A DNA stretch of 64,000 nucleotides from Variovorax sp. EL159 (GCF_900100965.1 NZ_FMUJ01000005.1:1-64000); one strand, 5' to 3'; counted from the first letter of the stretch, positions 41,377 through 50,605 are shown. Made by a program: numbers and translations. Notes: generated by a model not told the origin, from the letters alone.

Positions 41377-42447
41377 ATGCAGCCATTTTCCTATGAACAG
41401 AATGCCTCTCGTGTGCTTTTCGGAAACGGCACACGCAAGCGATTGAAGGCGGAAGCCGAACGGCTCGGTCTTGCAAGAGTTCTTGTACTCTCCACGGCGG
41501 CGCAGTGCGAAATCGCAGAGCAGATGCGATCGCTCCTTGGTGATCTCGCCGTCGGCGTTTTTTCCGAAGCTGCCATGCACACCCCTGTGACGGTAACCGA
41601 GCGAGGGATGGCGTGTGTGCGCGAGCTTGATGCAGACGGGGTCGTGGCGATCGGTGGAGGATCGACTGTCGGCTTAGGAAAGGCTATTGCAATTCGGACG
41701 GGCCTTCCGCAAATTGTTCTGCCAACTACCTATGCAGGCTCGGAGATGACGCCGTTGATCGGCGAAACTTTCTTGGGTGTCAAAAAAACGCAGCGTACAA
41801 GCGATGCGTTGCCAGAGGTCGTGATTTATGACGTTGACCTCACGCTTTCTCTGCCGATCCCAATGTCAGTCAAGTCCGCACTGAATGCAATGGCTCATGC
41901 GATCGAGGCACTGTACGCTCCTGACGGAAATCCGATCACCGCGCTCGCTGCTGAGGAGGGCGTACGGGCCGTTTTTAGCGGGATTTCTCGGCTTTCCCTC
42001 GGCGCCGATGACGGTGAAGTGCGCTCCGAGTTGCTCTATGGCGCATGGCTTTGCGGAAGATGCCTGGGCGAGGTCAGTATGGGGTTGCACCACAAGCTTT
42101 GCCATTCCCTCGGCGGTGCGTTCAACCTCCCTCATGCAGAGATGCACGCCATTCTTCTCCCATATGTCCTCGCGTTCAATGCGCCGGTGATTCCTGACGC
42201 AATCACGCGACTGAGGCATGCGTTACGGAGCGACGATCCGGTGCGGACGCTATTTCAGCTGCAAAGAACCTGTGCGGTGCCGCTCGGGCTGCGTGAGATC
42301 GGTATGCCGGTATATGGAGTTACGCAGGTCGTTGATCAAGTGTTGGCCAACCCCTACAAAAACCCTCGCGAGCCCAAGCGTGTTGAGCTGGAGACACTGC
42401 TTTTGAGAGCGTGGGCCGGCGAGGCAGAGGGAATTGCCGCGCGATGA
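41377..42447 (+). CDS. Maleylacetate reductase
   Basis: 356 residues of the iron-alcohol-dehydrogenase fold. The start FSYEQNASRVLFGNGTRKRL and the cofactor loops VAIGGGSTVGLGKAIA and LPTTYAGSEMTPLIGET are typical of maleylacetate reductase, as is GLHHKLCHSLGGAFNLPHAEMHA, which contains the conserved His residues. It reduces maleylacetate to 3-oxoadipate with NAD(P)H, the step right after hydroxyquinol cleavage. The stop overlaps the GMC gene start (ATGA). Confidence 0.92.
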   Translation: MQPFSYEQNASRVLFGNGTRKRLKAEAERLGLARVLVLSTAAQCEIAEQMRSLLGDLAVGVFSEAAMHTPVTVTERGMACVRELDADGVVAIGGGSTVGLGKAIAIRTGLPQIVLPTTYAGSEMTPLIGETFLGVKKTQRTSDALPEVVIYDVDLTLSLPIPMSVKSALNAMAHAIEALYAPDGNPITALAAEEGVRAVFSGISRLSLGADDGEVRSELLYGAWLCGRCLGEVSMGLHHKLCHSLGGAFNLPHAEMHAILLPYVLAFNAPVIPDAITRLRHALRSDDPVRTLFQLQRTCAVPLGLREIGMPVYGVTQVVDQVLANPYKNPREPKRVELETLLLRAWAGEAEGIAAR

Positions 42448-44111
42448 CGCAATTCGACTTTCTCATTGTTGGCGGAGGCACCGCTGGGGCGGTGCTGGCA
42501 TCACGGCTTTCAGAGGACCGCGCTTGTCGCGTGCTGTTGGTTGAAGCCGGGGCCGACACGCCGCCGGAGGCGACGCCCAGCGATATCAACGACACGTTTC
42601 CGAGTTCCACGCTGAATCCCGATTACTTCTGGACCGGACTTGAGGCAACGCTCACTCGGGGCGGTTCGTCGCGGCCGTATCCGCAGGCACGGATCATGGG
42701 CGGTGGCTCCAGCATCATGGGGATGTTCACGCTGCGCGGGATGCCGGATGACTACGACAGCTGGGGCCGTAGGGGGGCGGGCACATTCTCATGGAAAGAG
42801 GTCGTACCCTTTTTCGAGAAGGTCGAGGGCTATCCATCGTCAGCAGGAAGAAATTCTGGAACGTATCCCGTGCGACGCACGCCGCGCGAGGAATGGCCGG
42901 CTTTTGTTCACGCAATGGAACGCGCGGCCGGCAGTCGCGGTTTCCCTTTCGTTCCAGACATGAACGCTGCGCCTGGAGACGGCTTTTTCTCCATGCCCGC
43001 CAGCCGCGACGAGACTGTCCGTTCAACCAGCGCCGGGGCATATCTGACTAGGGAGGTGCGCTCGCGATGCAATCTGACAATCATGCCAAGCACGCGTGTC
43101 ACGCGTCTGGCAACGGAAGGTAGGCGCGTTATCGGCGCTCATGTGGACCGCAATGGAATGTCTACCACCATTTCCGCCGGCAACGTAGTTCTGAGTGCGG
43201 GTGCGATTCACTCCCCCGCACTCATGATGCGATCGGGCATTGGCGACGGGGGGGCGTTGTCCGCTCTGGGTATTCAAGTTGCCGCCGAACTTCCTGGCGT
43301 GGGGCGCAATCTGCAGAATCATTGCTACATGTTTTTTGCGTTGACATTGCCTCGTGGGAAACGGCTACCGCATGCGCTGCGGCGATTCGCCGTCGCTGGG
43401 CTGCGCGCATCCTCCGGCCTTGCAGATTGCCCTGCCGGTGACCTCATGCTGTTCATGCTGGGGCGGGTGAGCGGAAAGTCCTTTGGCACAGATGTGGCCA
43501 TGGTGGCTCCGGCACTGTATTCCCCGTTCTCCAAGGGACGCGTGACGCTTGCGGCTGCCGATGCAAGCCGGCACCCGCGTGTTGAGTTTTGCATGCTTGA
43601 CGATCCGCGCGATGCGCCGCGTATTGTGATGGCTGCAAGACTAGCCGAGAGCCTGCTGCGCGATTCATTGGTCGCGGCCTCCTACAGTGAGGCCATGCTG
43701 TTGCCCGCAGGAATGGCGATGAACCAGTTCAATCGCGGAGGGTTGATGGGGGCCTGTATTTCGACGGGCGCTCAGTTGGTACTGAATGCTCCTGGTCTCT
43801 TGCGTCGAGCTGCAATGCGGCTGGCGTTTAAAGGCGGAAAGTTCTTGTCAGCCTCCCATTCACAATCTCTTTCCGAGTCTGATCTTCTGTCCGCTATATC
43901 GCCGATGGGGCACCCGGTCGGTACGTGCGCAATGGGTGAGGTCGATGATCCCTATGCAGTTGTCGATTCGAACTATCGGGTGCATGGCGTCGACAACCTC
44001 TTCGTAGCCGATGCCTCAGTCATGCCCACTATTCCCAGCGGAAATACGAACTTGCCGACACTGATGCTCGGAGAGCATGCAGCGCACAAGATTCAACGAT
44101 TGAAGCTATAG
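42444..44111 (+). CDS. GMC-family FAD oxidoreductase
   Basis: 555 residues from ATG 42444, chosen for its ATGA overlap and because FDFLIVGGGTAGAVLASRLSE then sits at the N-terminus. The FAD ribose motif VLLVEAGAD, the second GMC signature GAIHSPALMMRSGIG and the catalytic His in SPMGHPVGTCAMG, with Asn in PSGNTNLPT, are intact. GMC enzymes oxidise alcohols, including aryl alcohols. It might oxidise an aryl or side-chain alcohol upstream of the ligase. It is the last gene of the operon, followed by a decayed transposase. Confidence 0.88.
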   Translation: MTQFDFLIVGGGTAGAVLASRLSEDRACRVLLVEAGADTPPEATPSDINDTFPSSTLNPDYFWTGLEATLTRGGSSRPYPQARIMGGGSSIMGMFTLRGMPDDYDSWGRRGAGTFSWKEVVPFFEKVEGYPSSAGRNSGTYPVRRTPREEWPAFVHAMERAAGSRGFPFVPDMNAAPGDGFFSMPASRDETVRSTSAGAYLTREVRSRCNLTIMPSTRVTRLATEGRRVIGAHVDRNGMSTTISAGNVVLSAGAIHSPALMMRSGIGDGGALSALGIQVAAELPGVGRNLQNHCYMFFALTLPRGKRLPHALRRFAVAGLRASSGLADCPAGDLMLFMLGRVSGKSFGTDVAMVAPALYSPFSKGRVTLAAADASRHPRVEFCMLDDPRDAPRIVMAARLAESLLRDSLVAASYSEAMLLPAGMAMNQFNRGGLMGACISTGAQLVLNAPGLLRRAAMRLAFKGGKFLSASHSQSLSESDLLSAISPMGHPVGTCAMGEVDDPYAVVDSNYRVHGVDNLFVADASVMPTIPSGNTNLPTLMLGEHAAHKIQRLKL

Positions 44112-44340
44112 GCACACGTTCGACGGGTCTTGGTGGGACGCTTGGGCACGCTGGCCTACGATCGGGCGACCTGCCGCGGCTGTACATATGAGGCTACCTA
44201 AGCGCGATCCACTCGTCGTGTTGGCCGGAGCCCGAGTGCCGCCGCAACGGGAAGTGCATGTGGCTGCTGGGGCGCTTGGCGCCGGATCATAAGACCATCG
44301 CCGAGTCCAGGCGCCAGGACTCGAAAGTTGGTACCCAAAG
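44112..44340 (+). pseudogene. Decayed IS1182-type transposase fragment
   Basis: With a stop in frame, bases from ~44162 read DLPRLYI*GYLSAIHSS, then ECRRNGKCMWLLGRLAPDHKTIAESRRQ (44235-44312). This follows the N-terminal part of IS1182-family transposases (LLKLYIYGYLN, RRLEREA-RNVEVMWL, GRLAPDHKTIADFRRD). The region is too short and broken to be active. The rest of the 44341-44660 gap holds only unsupported frames, so it may be scrambled remains of the same element. It separates the hydroxyquinol operon from the next gene block. Confidence 0.7.
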
Positions 44341-44660
44341 ACCCATGCGAACTCGAAGGACATCCCCGAAGGACGCCGATTCAGCTGGCCGGTCGCATCA
44401 CCGAGTTGCAGCCTCATCAATGACAAGCTTCCACCCCATCCTAGTCTGCGACTGTCGTCGAGATAAGACGACTGCGGGCGTACGTCGGTACCAGCAGCCT
44501 CGGCCTCGATGCGCAAGTCAATGCAGAGCGTGCAGCGGCATGAGAAGAAAGGCGCCAACGAGCAGCATGCCGAACTTTTCGCAGCGTCTTCGAATTTTGC
44601 GTTTCTCCTTTGAGGCATCGAAGGCCGATGTGGCTCCCGGAGCCACGAATTCCTACCGCA

Positions 44661-46412
44661 TCAGGGGACCAACTCCAACTCGGCGGCCATCAGCGTGCGC
44701 TCTGGACCAATCGTTGCGGTCGGATACTTCGAGTGAACTGCAAGATGGCGCCCCACGATGTAGCCAAAGGTCATGCCTGGGCCCAGTGTTGCGCCTCCGC
44801 CTGGGTAACTGCCTCCGAAGATGCTCGCCATATCGTTGCCTACCGCATAGAGTCCCGAGATCGGTCGGTCCTGCCCATCGAGGACGCGGGCCACCTCATC
44901 GGTCTTCAGTCCGCCGAAGGTGCCGATGTCCCCCGGCATGATGCGTACGGCGTAATAAGGTCCCAGACCCACCGGTCCAATGCAGGGGTTGGGCGCATGG
45001 GTTGGATCGCCTTGGAAGCGTTCGTAGGCGGTTTCTCCCTTGTGGAACTCCGGGTCCTTGCCCTCTCGCGCTGATTCATCAAAGCGAGCAATAGTTTGCG
45101 GCAGTGCATGCGCATCGATGCCAGCCTTGTGCGCGAGCTCTTCCAAAGTTGCGCCACGCATCAGGTAGCCCGATCGCAGGTATGGGAACAGTGGTACGGG
45201 GAAGGGCTTGGCAAAACCGAGGCCGTAACGGCGCAGCGCTTGGTGGCTGGCGATCAGGTAGGTGGGCTGGCCGCTTTTGATCAGGGCCGCACCGAAGGCG
45301 TGGTAGTTGGTGCCCTCATTAGTGAAGCGCCGGCCGTCGGCACGGACCGCGATGATGCCTGGCTTGCTGCGATCCATGATGTGGGTAATGCGAGTGCTGC
45401 GTCCGGAACCTAGAGGGACTTCCGATACTGGCATCCACGAGCCGAGGTTCGGCAAGCTCATGTCGGTTTTTCCGCCAATCGCTTCGGCCATGCGAAGACC
45501 GTCTCCCGTGTTGGCTGCCGGCGCCATCGTTAGGTGGTCGTTGGCCGATGGTGCGTGGGGAAATACCTGCCGACGCCTTGCCATGTCGCTGGGAAATCCG
45601 CCAGTGGCGAGCACAACGCCATGTGTGGCACGCACACGTGTTGGTACGCCTTCGTGCATCACCAGTGCGCCGCGGACTTCGTTCCCGTCGATCAGCAGCT
45701 CAGTCACGGGCGAGTCAAGCCACACCGGGATGTCGAGGTCGAGCATCGACTTGTAGAGCCGCGCGGCCAGTGCCGCACCGTTGAAAAGCCGCATGTTACG
45801 ACCATGTAATGCCAAGTCGCGTCCGTACTTTGCAAGGCGTTTAAGCGTATACCAAGCCGATGTCGCCGAACGCAACGCGTTCAGGAAATGGCGCATGTCA
45901 GGACCTGAGCCAAAAGTTAGTCCGACGAACGTCATGCCGCGGATCGGCGGGGCCAGCAGCGAGGCATGGCGGCCGAGCTCGCGCGCATCGTAGGGTTCGG
46001 GAAAAATGGGCCGACCGCCCATCGAGGCCCCGTCAGCTTCGGCGTGATAGTCGGGGAAGGCGCTGCCGAGCACGAAGCGAACCGCGGTTTCGCGTTCGAA
46101 GAAATCCACCATCTCCGGTCCGTACTTAAGGAAAGCGTCTACGCGAGGGCCGTCGAAATATCTTCCGGCCTCACCTTGTACATAGCGTCGTGCTGCCTCA
46201 GCCGAGTCGACGATGCCCGCGCGATGCGCAAGAGGATTGCAAGGTACCCAAAGGAAGCCGCCGGAGAGCGCCGTGCTGCCGCCGAACACTGGTTGCTTTT
46301 CTACCACCAGCACGCTCAATCCCTGTTTGCGTGCGGTCAACGCTGTGGCCATACCGGCTGCACCCGTGCCGACCACGAGTACGTCAAAGCTCGCCTCTGC
46401 AATTTCTTTCAT
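44661..46412 (-). CDS. FAD-dependent 3-ketosteroid-dehydrogenase-like oxidoreductase
   Basis: 583 residues from the ATG at 46412 with AGGACAAGGAC upstream; a longer reading would run through the promoter region. The Rossmann motif FDVLVVGTGAAGMATALTARK begins the protein, and the C-terminus GLYAVGNDMASIFGGSYPGGGATLGPGMTFGYIVGRH is that of the fumarate reductase/KstD superfamily. These flavoproteins dehydrogenate or reduce C-C bonds next to a carbonyl. It is divergent from a SnoaL-like gene across a palindrome-bearing spacer. Confidence 0.85.
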   Translation of the reverse strand: MKEIAEASFDVLVVGTGAAGMATALTARKQGLSVLVVEKQPVFGGSTALSGGFLWVPCNPLAHRAGIVDSAEAARRYVQGEAGRYFDGPRVDAFLKYGPEMVDFFERETAVRFVLGSAFPDYHAEADGASMGGRPIFPEPYDARELGRHASLLAPPIRGMTFVGLTFGSGPDMRHFLNALRSATSAWYTLKRLAKYGRDLALHGRNMRLFNGAALAARLYKSMLDLDIPVWLDSPVTELLIDGNEVRGALVMHEGVPTRVRATHGVVLATGGFPSDMARRRQVFPHAPSANDHLTMAPAANTGDGLRMAEAIGGKTDMSLPNLGSWMPVSEVPLGSGRSTRITHIMDRSKPGIIAVRADGRRFTNEGTNYHAFGAALIKSGQPTYLIASHQALRRYGLGFAKPFPVPLFPYLRSGYLMRGATLEELAHKAGIDAHALPQTIARFDESAREGKDPEFHKGETAYERFQGDPTHAPNPCIGPVGLGPYYAVRIMPGDIGTFGGLKTDEVARVLDGQDRPISGLYAVGNDMASIFGGSYPGGGATLGPGMTFGYIVGRHLAVHSKYPTATIGPERTLMAAELELVP

Positions 46413-46441
46413 GTCCTTGTCCTGTCTCGACGTCGTTGATG

Positions 46442-46490
46442 TTGACAAAGTAGACAAGTATTTGACTATTGTGTCAATTATGGGTTCAAT
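46442..46490. promoter_or_regulatory. Divergent promoters overlapped by a palindromic operator
   Basis: TTGACAAAGTAGAC (46442-46455) and GACTATTGTGTCAA (46464-46477) are inverted repeats matching at 11 of 14 positions. On the + strand TTGACT (46462-46467), 17 bp, TTCAAT (46485-46490) can drive the SnoaL-like gene. On the - strand TTGACA (46477-46472), 17 bp, TCTACT can drive the flavoprotein gene. The TetR-family product encoded nearby is the obvious ligand of the repeat. Confidence 0.6.
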
Positions 46491-46531
46491 CGATCGTGTC
46501 CACGATCTGTGGCGACTGAGAAGGAAACTCT

Positions 46532-46939
46532 GTGAGTCAAACAATCAACCAGGCGCTCGAGACAACGCAGCGAAGCTGGAACGCCGCGGCCAGTGAGTGG
46601 GACGCGGATGCGCTGGCGGCCCTCTACACCGAGGATGCTGTGCTGTTTGGGGGATTGCCTGGGCAGTCGATTGGTCGTGAGGCTGTGAGAGGCTATTTCG
46701 GCTCGTATACCGGTGTGCTGGCGTCCACTTCGCTGACGCTGTTCGACCAGGTACTGATGGAGTTGGGGCCCGAACTGTATTTTGCCCAGGGGTACTGTCG
46801 CTTCGAGTTCATGCACGTCAGTGGAAAAAGGTCCTCCACTGTGATGCGGACCACCTGGGTACTGGTGCAGCATGACGGCAATTGGAGGATCCGGCTGCAC
46901 CACTTCTCGACAACGCCAGAGAGGCCGCCGATCGACTAG
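46532..46939 (+). CDS. SnoaL/DUF4440-like protein (GTG start)
   Basis: 135 residues from GTG 46532 with AGAAGGAAAC upstream. SQTINQALETTQRSWNAAASEWDADALAALYTEDAVLFGG and VMRTTWVLVQHDGNWRIRLHHFS fit the NTF2-like ketosteroid-isomerase/SnoaL fold. It is expressed from the divergent promoter shared with a ketosteroid-dehydrogenase-like flavoprotein and is followed by the tetR-type gene. Confidence 0.82.
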   Translation: MSQTINQALETTQRSWNAAASEWDADALAALYTEDAVLFGGLPGQSIGREAVRGYFGSYTGVLASTSLTLFDQVLMELGPELYFAQGYCRFEFMHVSGKRSSTVMRTTWVLVQHDGNWRIRLHHFSTTPERPPID

Positions 46940-47029
46940 TAGGGGGAATGCTTGGCGGTGCGGCTTGAGGTCCGGCAGTGTCCGCTTGAGTGCCGATTGA
47001 ATATGATGACCTGGCCCGAACACAGCTCC

Positions 47030-47791
47030 ATGAGCCCACCCATGAAAAAAGATTCGACCGCGGCTAAGCCACGGCCCAGCCGCAACGACGCGCAGCGCCA
47101 GACAATTCTCGATGCGGCGTCGCTGCTGTTCATCGAGAAGGGCTTCGGGGGAACCAACTTCAACGACATCGCGGATGCGGTGGGTGTCACGCGCACGGCG
47201 CTCTACTACTACTTCCCGAGCAAGGAGACGATCCTCGAGGCCCTGACCGAGGACATCACCGAGAAGGCCGGCAAGCTGGCGCAGACCGTGTCCCGTCGCG
47301 ACCAGATGCCTGCGGACGAGGCGTTGCGTCAATTGATCTTGCGCCACGCCGGACTCATCCTGTCGCATCCTGTGCAGTTCCGCGTCGTCGAGCGTAGCGA
47401 ATCCGATTTGCCCGAACTTCGCCGTGCCGCCGCTCAGAACGCACGTCGCGCTGTGCTGGATCATTTCGTTGCTGTGATACAGCGAGGCATTCAATCGGGC
47501 CTGTTCCGGCACACCGATGCCCATGTCGCGGCTTTTTCCATCATCGGCATGTGCAATTGGTGTGCTTGGTGGTTCGACGACAGGGGGGCAATGTCGGCGG
47601 ACGCAGTGGCAGCCTCGCTTGCCGACTTTGCGCTGCGTGCACTCTCCGCTGGCGAGCCGTTGCAGGCCGGCGGTGCAGATCCGCTGCAAGCGGCCGTCGA
47701 CCAGATTCGCGATGCATTAGGGGTTCTCGAAAAGCAGATCAAGCCGGCTACACGTCGTGCGTCGGCAGCGATAGGCTCGTCGCCAAAATAA
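47030..47791 (+). CDS. TetR-family transcriptional regulator
   Basis: 253 residues from ATG 47030 (47042 also possible). The DNA-binding helices are RQTILDAASLLFIEKGFGGTNFNDIADAVGVTRTALYYYFPSKETIL, typical of TetR. The ligand domain is specific to its clade. It likely binds the palindrome at 46442-46477. A broken copy of its 3' half occurs at 56.2 kb beside a promoter with a related operator, which ties this regulator to both regions. Confidence 0.9.
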   Translation: MSPPMKKDSTAAKPRPSRNDAQRQTILDAASLLFIEKGFGGTNFNDIADAVGVTRTALYYYFPSKETILEALTEDITEKAGKLAQTVSRRDQMPADEALRQLILRHAGLILSHPVQFRVVERSESDLPELRRAAAQNARRAVLDHFVAVIQRGIQSGLFRHTDAHVAAFSIIGMCNWCAWWFDDRGAMSADAVAASLADFALRALSAGEPLQAGGADPLQAAVDQIRDALGVLEKQIKPATRRASAAIGSSPK

Positions 47792-47856
47792 GGGGGAATG
47801 CGCCGACCCTCGTCAAATCGCGCGAGAGGGGCAAGAGACGTCATGGAGACAACACA

Positions 47857-48579
47857 TCACGTGATGTCGAATGCGGCTCTAGCAATGGCCTGAGCATGAA
47901 TAGTTGCACTGTCGAAGATCGGAACTGACTTTTCTGGCAGCCTGTGCTTGATCAGAGAAAAGTCGGTGCATCCGAGAATGACCGCCTCGGCGCCAGCTGA
48001 ACTGAGCTCTAGAACGGATTCTGATATGACCGCAATGCTCTGAGGGCTAACGAGGCCCCAGAGGAGTTCATCAAAGATGATGCGATCGAGTTGCTTTTGC
48101 AGTGCGTCCGAGCATGAGATCAACTCAAAGCCGAGTGTTTGACTCATACCTTGATACAGACCGGAAGCTTTGGTTCGAGAGGTTCCAAGTAAGCCAGCCT
48201 TCCGAACTCCGGCATCTGCCACGCGGTGACATACAGGCTGCACGATGTCGAAGATCTGCACTCCGATTTGTTGTTGAATTTCTTTGGCGAACGTGCTTCC
48301 AGTATTGGATGTAACAGCAATAAAGTTCGCACCTCCATCTAGGAGGCGAAGCGAAGCGTCGCACATGAGTTTGGCTATCGCGGCCGAGTCGTCTTCCAAT
48401 GTTTGGTTCAGGAGTTGACGAAGATTCAATGTATAAAGAAGCGATTGAAAGCTGTCGTCTTCGGAGCTAAGCGGCGCGGCTTGTTCATGCATTGTTCGGT
48501 AGTAGATGATGTTGGCTTCGACACCCATACCGATGAGTCCTGGGACTCGCTTCTGCCCTGTATTTGGTTTGAAATTCAT
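47857..48579 (-). CDS. Aspartate/glutamate racemase-like protein
   Basis: 240 residues from ATG 48579. PGLIGMGVEANIIYYRTMHE and VILGCTDFSL with the second catalytic Cys are family motifs. At the first catalytic position the usual Cys-Asn-Thr is VTSNTGST (Thr90-Ser91), so one of the two Cys is missing, as reported for the atypical YgeA-type racemase. One Gly of the N-terminal loop also seems deleted. It may racemise an acidic amino acid or be an isomerase. It converges on the TetR gene with 65 bp between stops. Confidence 0.8.
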   Translation of the reverse strand: MNFKPNTGQKRVPGLIGMGVEANIIYYRTMHEQAAPLSSEDDSFQSLLYTLNLRQLLNQTLEDDSAAIAKLMCDASLRLLDGGANFIAVTSNTGSTFAKEIQQQIGVQIFDIVQPVCHRVADAGVRKAGLLGTSRTKASGLYQGMSQTLGFELISCSDALQKQLDRIIFDELLWGLVSPQSIAVISESVLELSSAGAEAVILGCTDFSLIKHRLPEKSVPIFDSATIHAQAIARAAFDIT

Positions 48580-48809
48580 TCTTGTGCACGTGGTCGTCGG
48601 ATACAAATAGGGGGGCCTGCGAGAAACCTCAGGGAGTACTTGCCCGAAAGGCGTCGCTATTTGTGCGATGCGTGATCGCTCGATGCTTGGCAACACAAAA
48701 CCGGTCGCTCCTGAGAAAGCGCTGCGGCTTTGCGGAAGGCGAGACGATCAATCCATGTCTTGGGCTCGTGTCCACACGCCGAAGTCTTCCTGGCAGAACA
48801 GGTGTTGGA

Positions 48810-49610
48810 TCACCCGAGGAAATTCGCCTGCGGATGACCCGCCTGCAGCGCACGCCGGGCATACATCGCGAAGGTCGCCGCTACGATGCTCGGTTTCAGC
48901 AGGAAGTCGTGAGACTCCTGCGCCAGCGCATCCGCCACGGGCCGGATGGTGCCCGCCGCTGCTGCCATCAACTGGCGGCGCGCGGCCTGTTCCAGCAGCA
49001 CCGCCATGTAGGTGGCTTCCTCGACGTTCGCGCAGGCGGTCAGCAGGCCGTGGTGCGCGAGCAGGATGCTGCGCTTGCCACCCAGCGCGCCAGCGATCAC
49101 TTCACCTTCCTCGTCGGCAATCGGCAGGCCCGGCCATTCCTTCAGGAACGCGCAGTCGTTGAAGAAGGGCGTCTGGTCCATGTGCGCGACCACCAGCGGC
49201 TCCTCGATCATCGAGAGCGCCGAGGTGGCCGGCGGATGCGTGTGGATGATGCAGGCCACGTCCGGCCTCGCGCGGTACACCCACATGTGAAAACGCGTCG
49301 CGGGGTTTGCCATGCCTAGGCCTTCGAGCAGCCGGAGCTCGTCGTCGACCACGATGATGTCGTCGGGCACGATCTCGTCGAAGGCCAGGCCGATCGGCGT
49401 GGTCGCAAAGCGCCCCTCGCCGAGTCGGACGGTCATCTGGCCGGCGAGTGTTTCGCAATGCTCCTGCTGCGCGAGGTAGCGGCAGGCAATGGCCATCTTC
49501 TGCGGGATGCTCCAGTCGGGTGTCTGCCGAAGCGGCGCGCCGAGTTGGCTGTTGACGGTGTCGCGCAGTCGGGCGCGTGCGGTGTCGTTCATGGGAAGGT
49601 CCGATGTCAT
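48810..49610 (-). CDS. Class II aldolase/adducin family protein
   Basis: 266 residues using the ATG at 49610, which overlaps the stop of the hydrolase gene (ATGA); ATG 49592 gives MNDTARARL and is an alternative. The metal ligands appear as IIHTHPPATSAL and LLAHHGLLTA, with Glu near EEATYMAVLLEQ. Family members cleave 3-hydroxy-2-keto or sugar phosphates or act as decarboxylases. It is the last gene of the LysR-controlled operon. The ~230 bp beyond its stop show no gene. Confidence 0.85.
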   Translation of the reverse strand: MTSDLPMNDTARARLRDTVNSQLGAPLRQTPDWSIPQKMAIACRYLAQQEHCETLAGQMTVRLGEGRFATTPIGLAFDEIVPDDIIVVDDELRLLEGLGMANPATRFHMWVYRARPDVACIIHTHPPATSALSMIEEPLVVAHMDQTPFFNDCAFLKEWPGLPIADEEGEVIAGALGGKRSILLAHHGLLTACANVEEATYMAVLLEQAARRQLMAAAAGTIRPVADALAQESHDFLLKPSIVAATFAMYARRALQAGHPQANFLG

Positions 49611-50605
49611 GCGATGCAGGTGGCAATGAAGCGCTCCGAGCGCTCGGCCGCGCGGCGTGACAGTTGGGTTGAAAGGAAGGTGAAGCCGTGGATGCCGCCG
49701 GGGTAGACAGCCAATTCGCCTGTGTTGCCGGCCGCAACCCACTTCATGTACATGAAGAGGTTGTCGTCCAGCAGCGGATCGGCCGTGCCGATGGTGAAGA
49801 GCGCGGGCGGCAGGAACCGCAGGTCGGCATAGAGCGGCGACACCACCGGGTCATCGGGCTCGAAGTTCGTCAGAAAGCGCGACAGATGCACCTTGAACGT
49901 CGGCAGGTTCAGGATCAGTGTGTCGTGACCCTGGCGCATGCTGGGCGTCAGCGAAAGGTCGTAGCCGCCTTGCGAGAGGTTCAGGCCCGCCAGCGCGGTG
50001 TAGCCGTGCCGGTCGCGTAGGCGCAGCGCGCAGAAGGTACTGAGCGCCGCTCCGGCCGATTCACCGCCGATCACGATGCGGTCGGTTCCGTAGGTCTCGC
50101 GCGCGTTGCGCACCAGCCACCACGCGGCCGCTTCGCCATCGGCGGCAGCGGCCGGCAGCGGGTGTTCGGGCGCGAGACGGTAGTCGACGCTGATAGCAAC
50201 GACACCTGCGTGGCGGGCGATGCTCTCCAGCATGCCGTCCTGCCCGCGCGCGGAGCCCAGGCAGAAGCCGCCACCATGGAAATGCAGATACACGCCGCGC
50301 ACGGCCGTGCCCGCGGGCGGAAAGATCTGCCGCAGCAGCAAGGGGCCGCCGGGGCCGTCGATGAAACGGTCTTCGGCGCGCAGTTCCGCGCTTGCTAGGA
50401 TCGGGCTCACGATGCCGCCGCCCGGAGGCATGCTGCGTTCGATCTCCAGCGGCAGCTCCCAGCGCGCCGGCAACTCGGAGGTAGCCTGGCGCAGCCGCTC
50501 GTTCATATCCCGGGTTTCGGAGTCGATGGCCGCATCCGCAAACATGCGGGGATCGATCTGGATCAGGTGTGCCGTGGCGTCTTGGTTGGGTGTCATCGGT
50601 GTCAT
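49607..50605 (-). CDS. Alpha/beta hydrolase of the HSL/esterase type
   Basis: 332 residues. The oxyanion motif HGGGF (110-114), nucleophile Ser183 in GGESAGAAL, Asp in TADPLLDDN and His in YPGGIHGF make a complete hormone-sensitive-lipase-type triad. It should hydrolyse a small ester, lactone or amide in the cytoplasm. It lies 15 bp after the amidase gene and overlaps the aldolase gene, in an operon with two receptors and a transporter. Confidence 0.88.
   Translation of the reverse strand: MTPMTPNQDATAHLIQIDPRMFADAAIDSETRDMNERLRQATSELPARWELPLEIERSMPPGGGIVSPILASAELRAEDRFIDGPGGPLLLRQIFPPAGTAVRGVYLHFHGGGFCLGSARGQDGMLESIARHAGVVAISVDYRLAPEHPLPAAAADGEAAAWWLVRNARETYGTDRIVIGGESAGAALSTFCALRLRDRHGYTALAGLNLSQGGYDLSLTPSMRQGHDTLILNLPTFKVHLSRFLTNFEPDDPVVSPLYADLRFLPPALFTIGTADPLLDDNLFMYMKWVAAGNTGELAVYPGGIHGFTFLSTQLSRRAAERSERFIATCIA

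Noticed and set aside
44341..44660. Open frames around 44258-44941 and 44106-44618
   Set aside because: Apart from the short transposase-like stretch they show no recognisable protein features, and the first runs into the 3' end of the opposite-strand flavoprotein gene.
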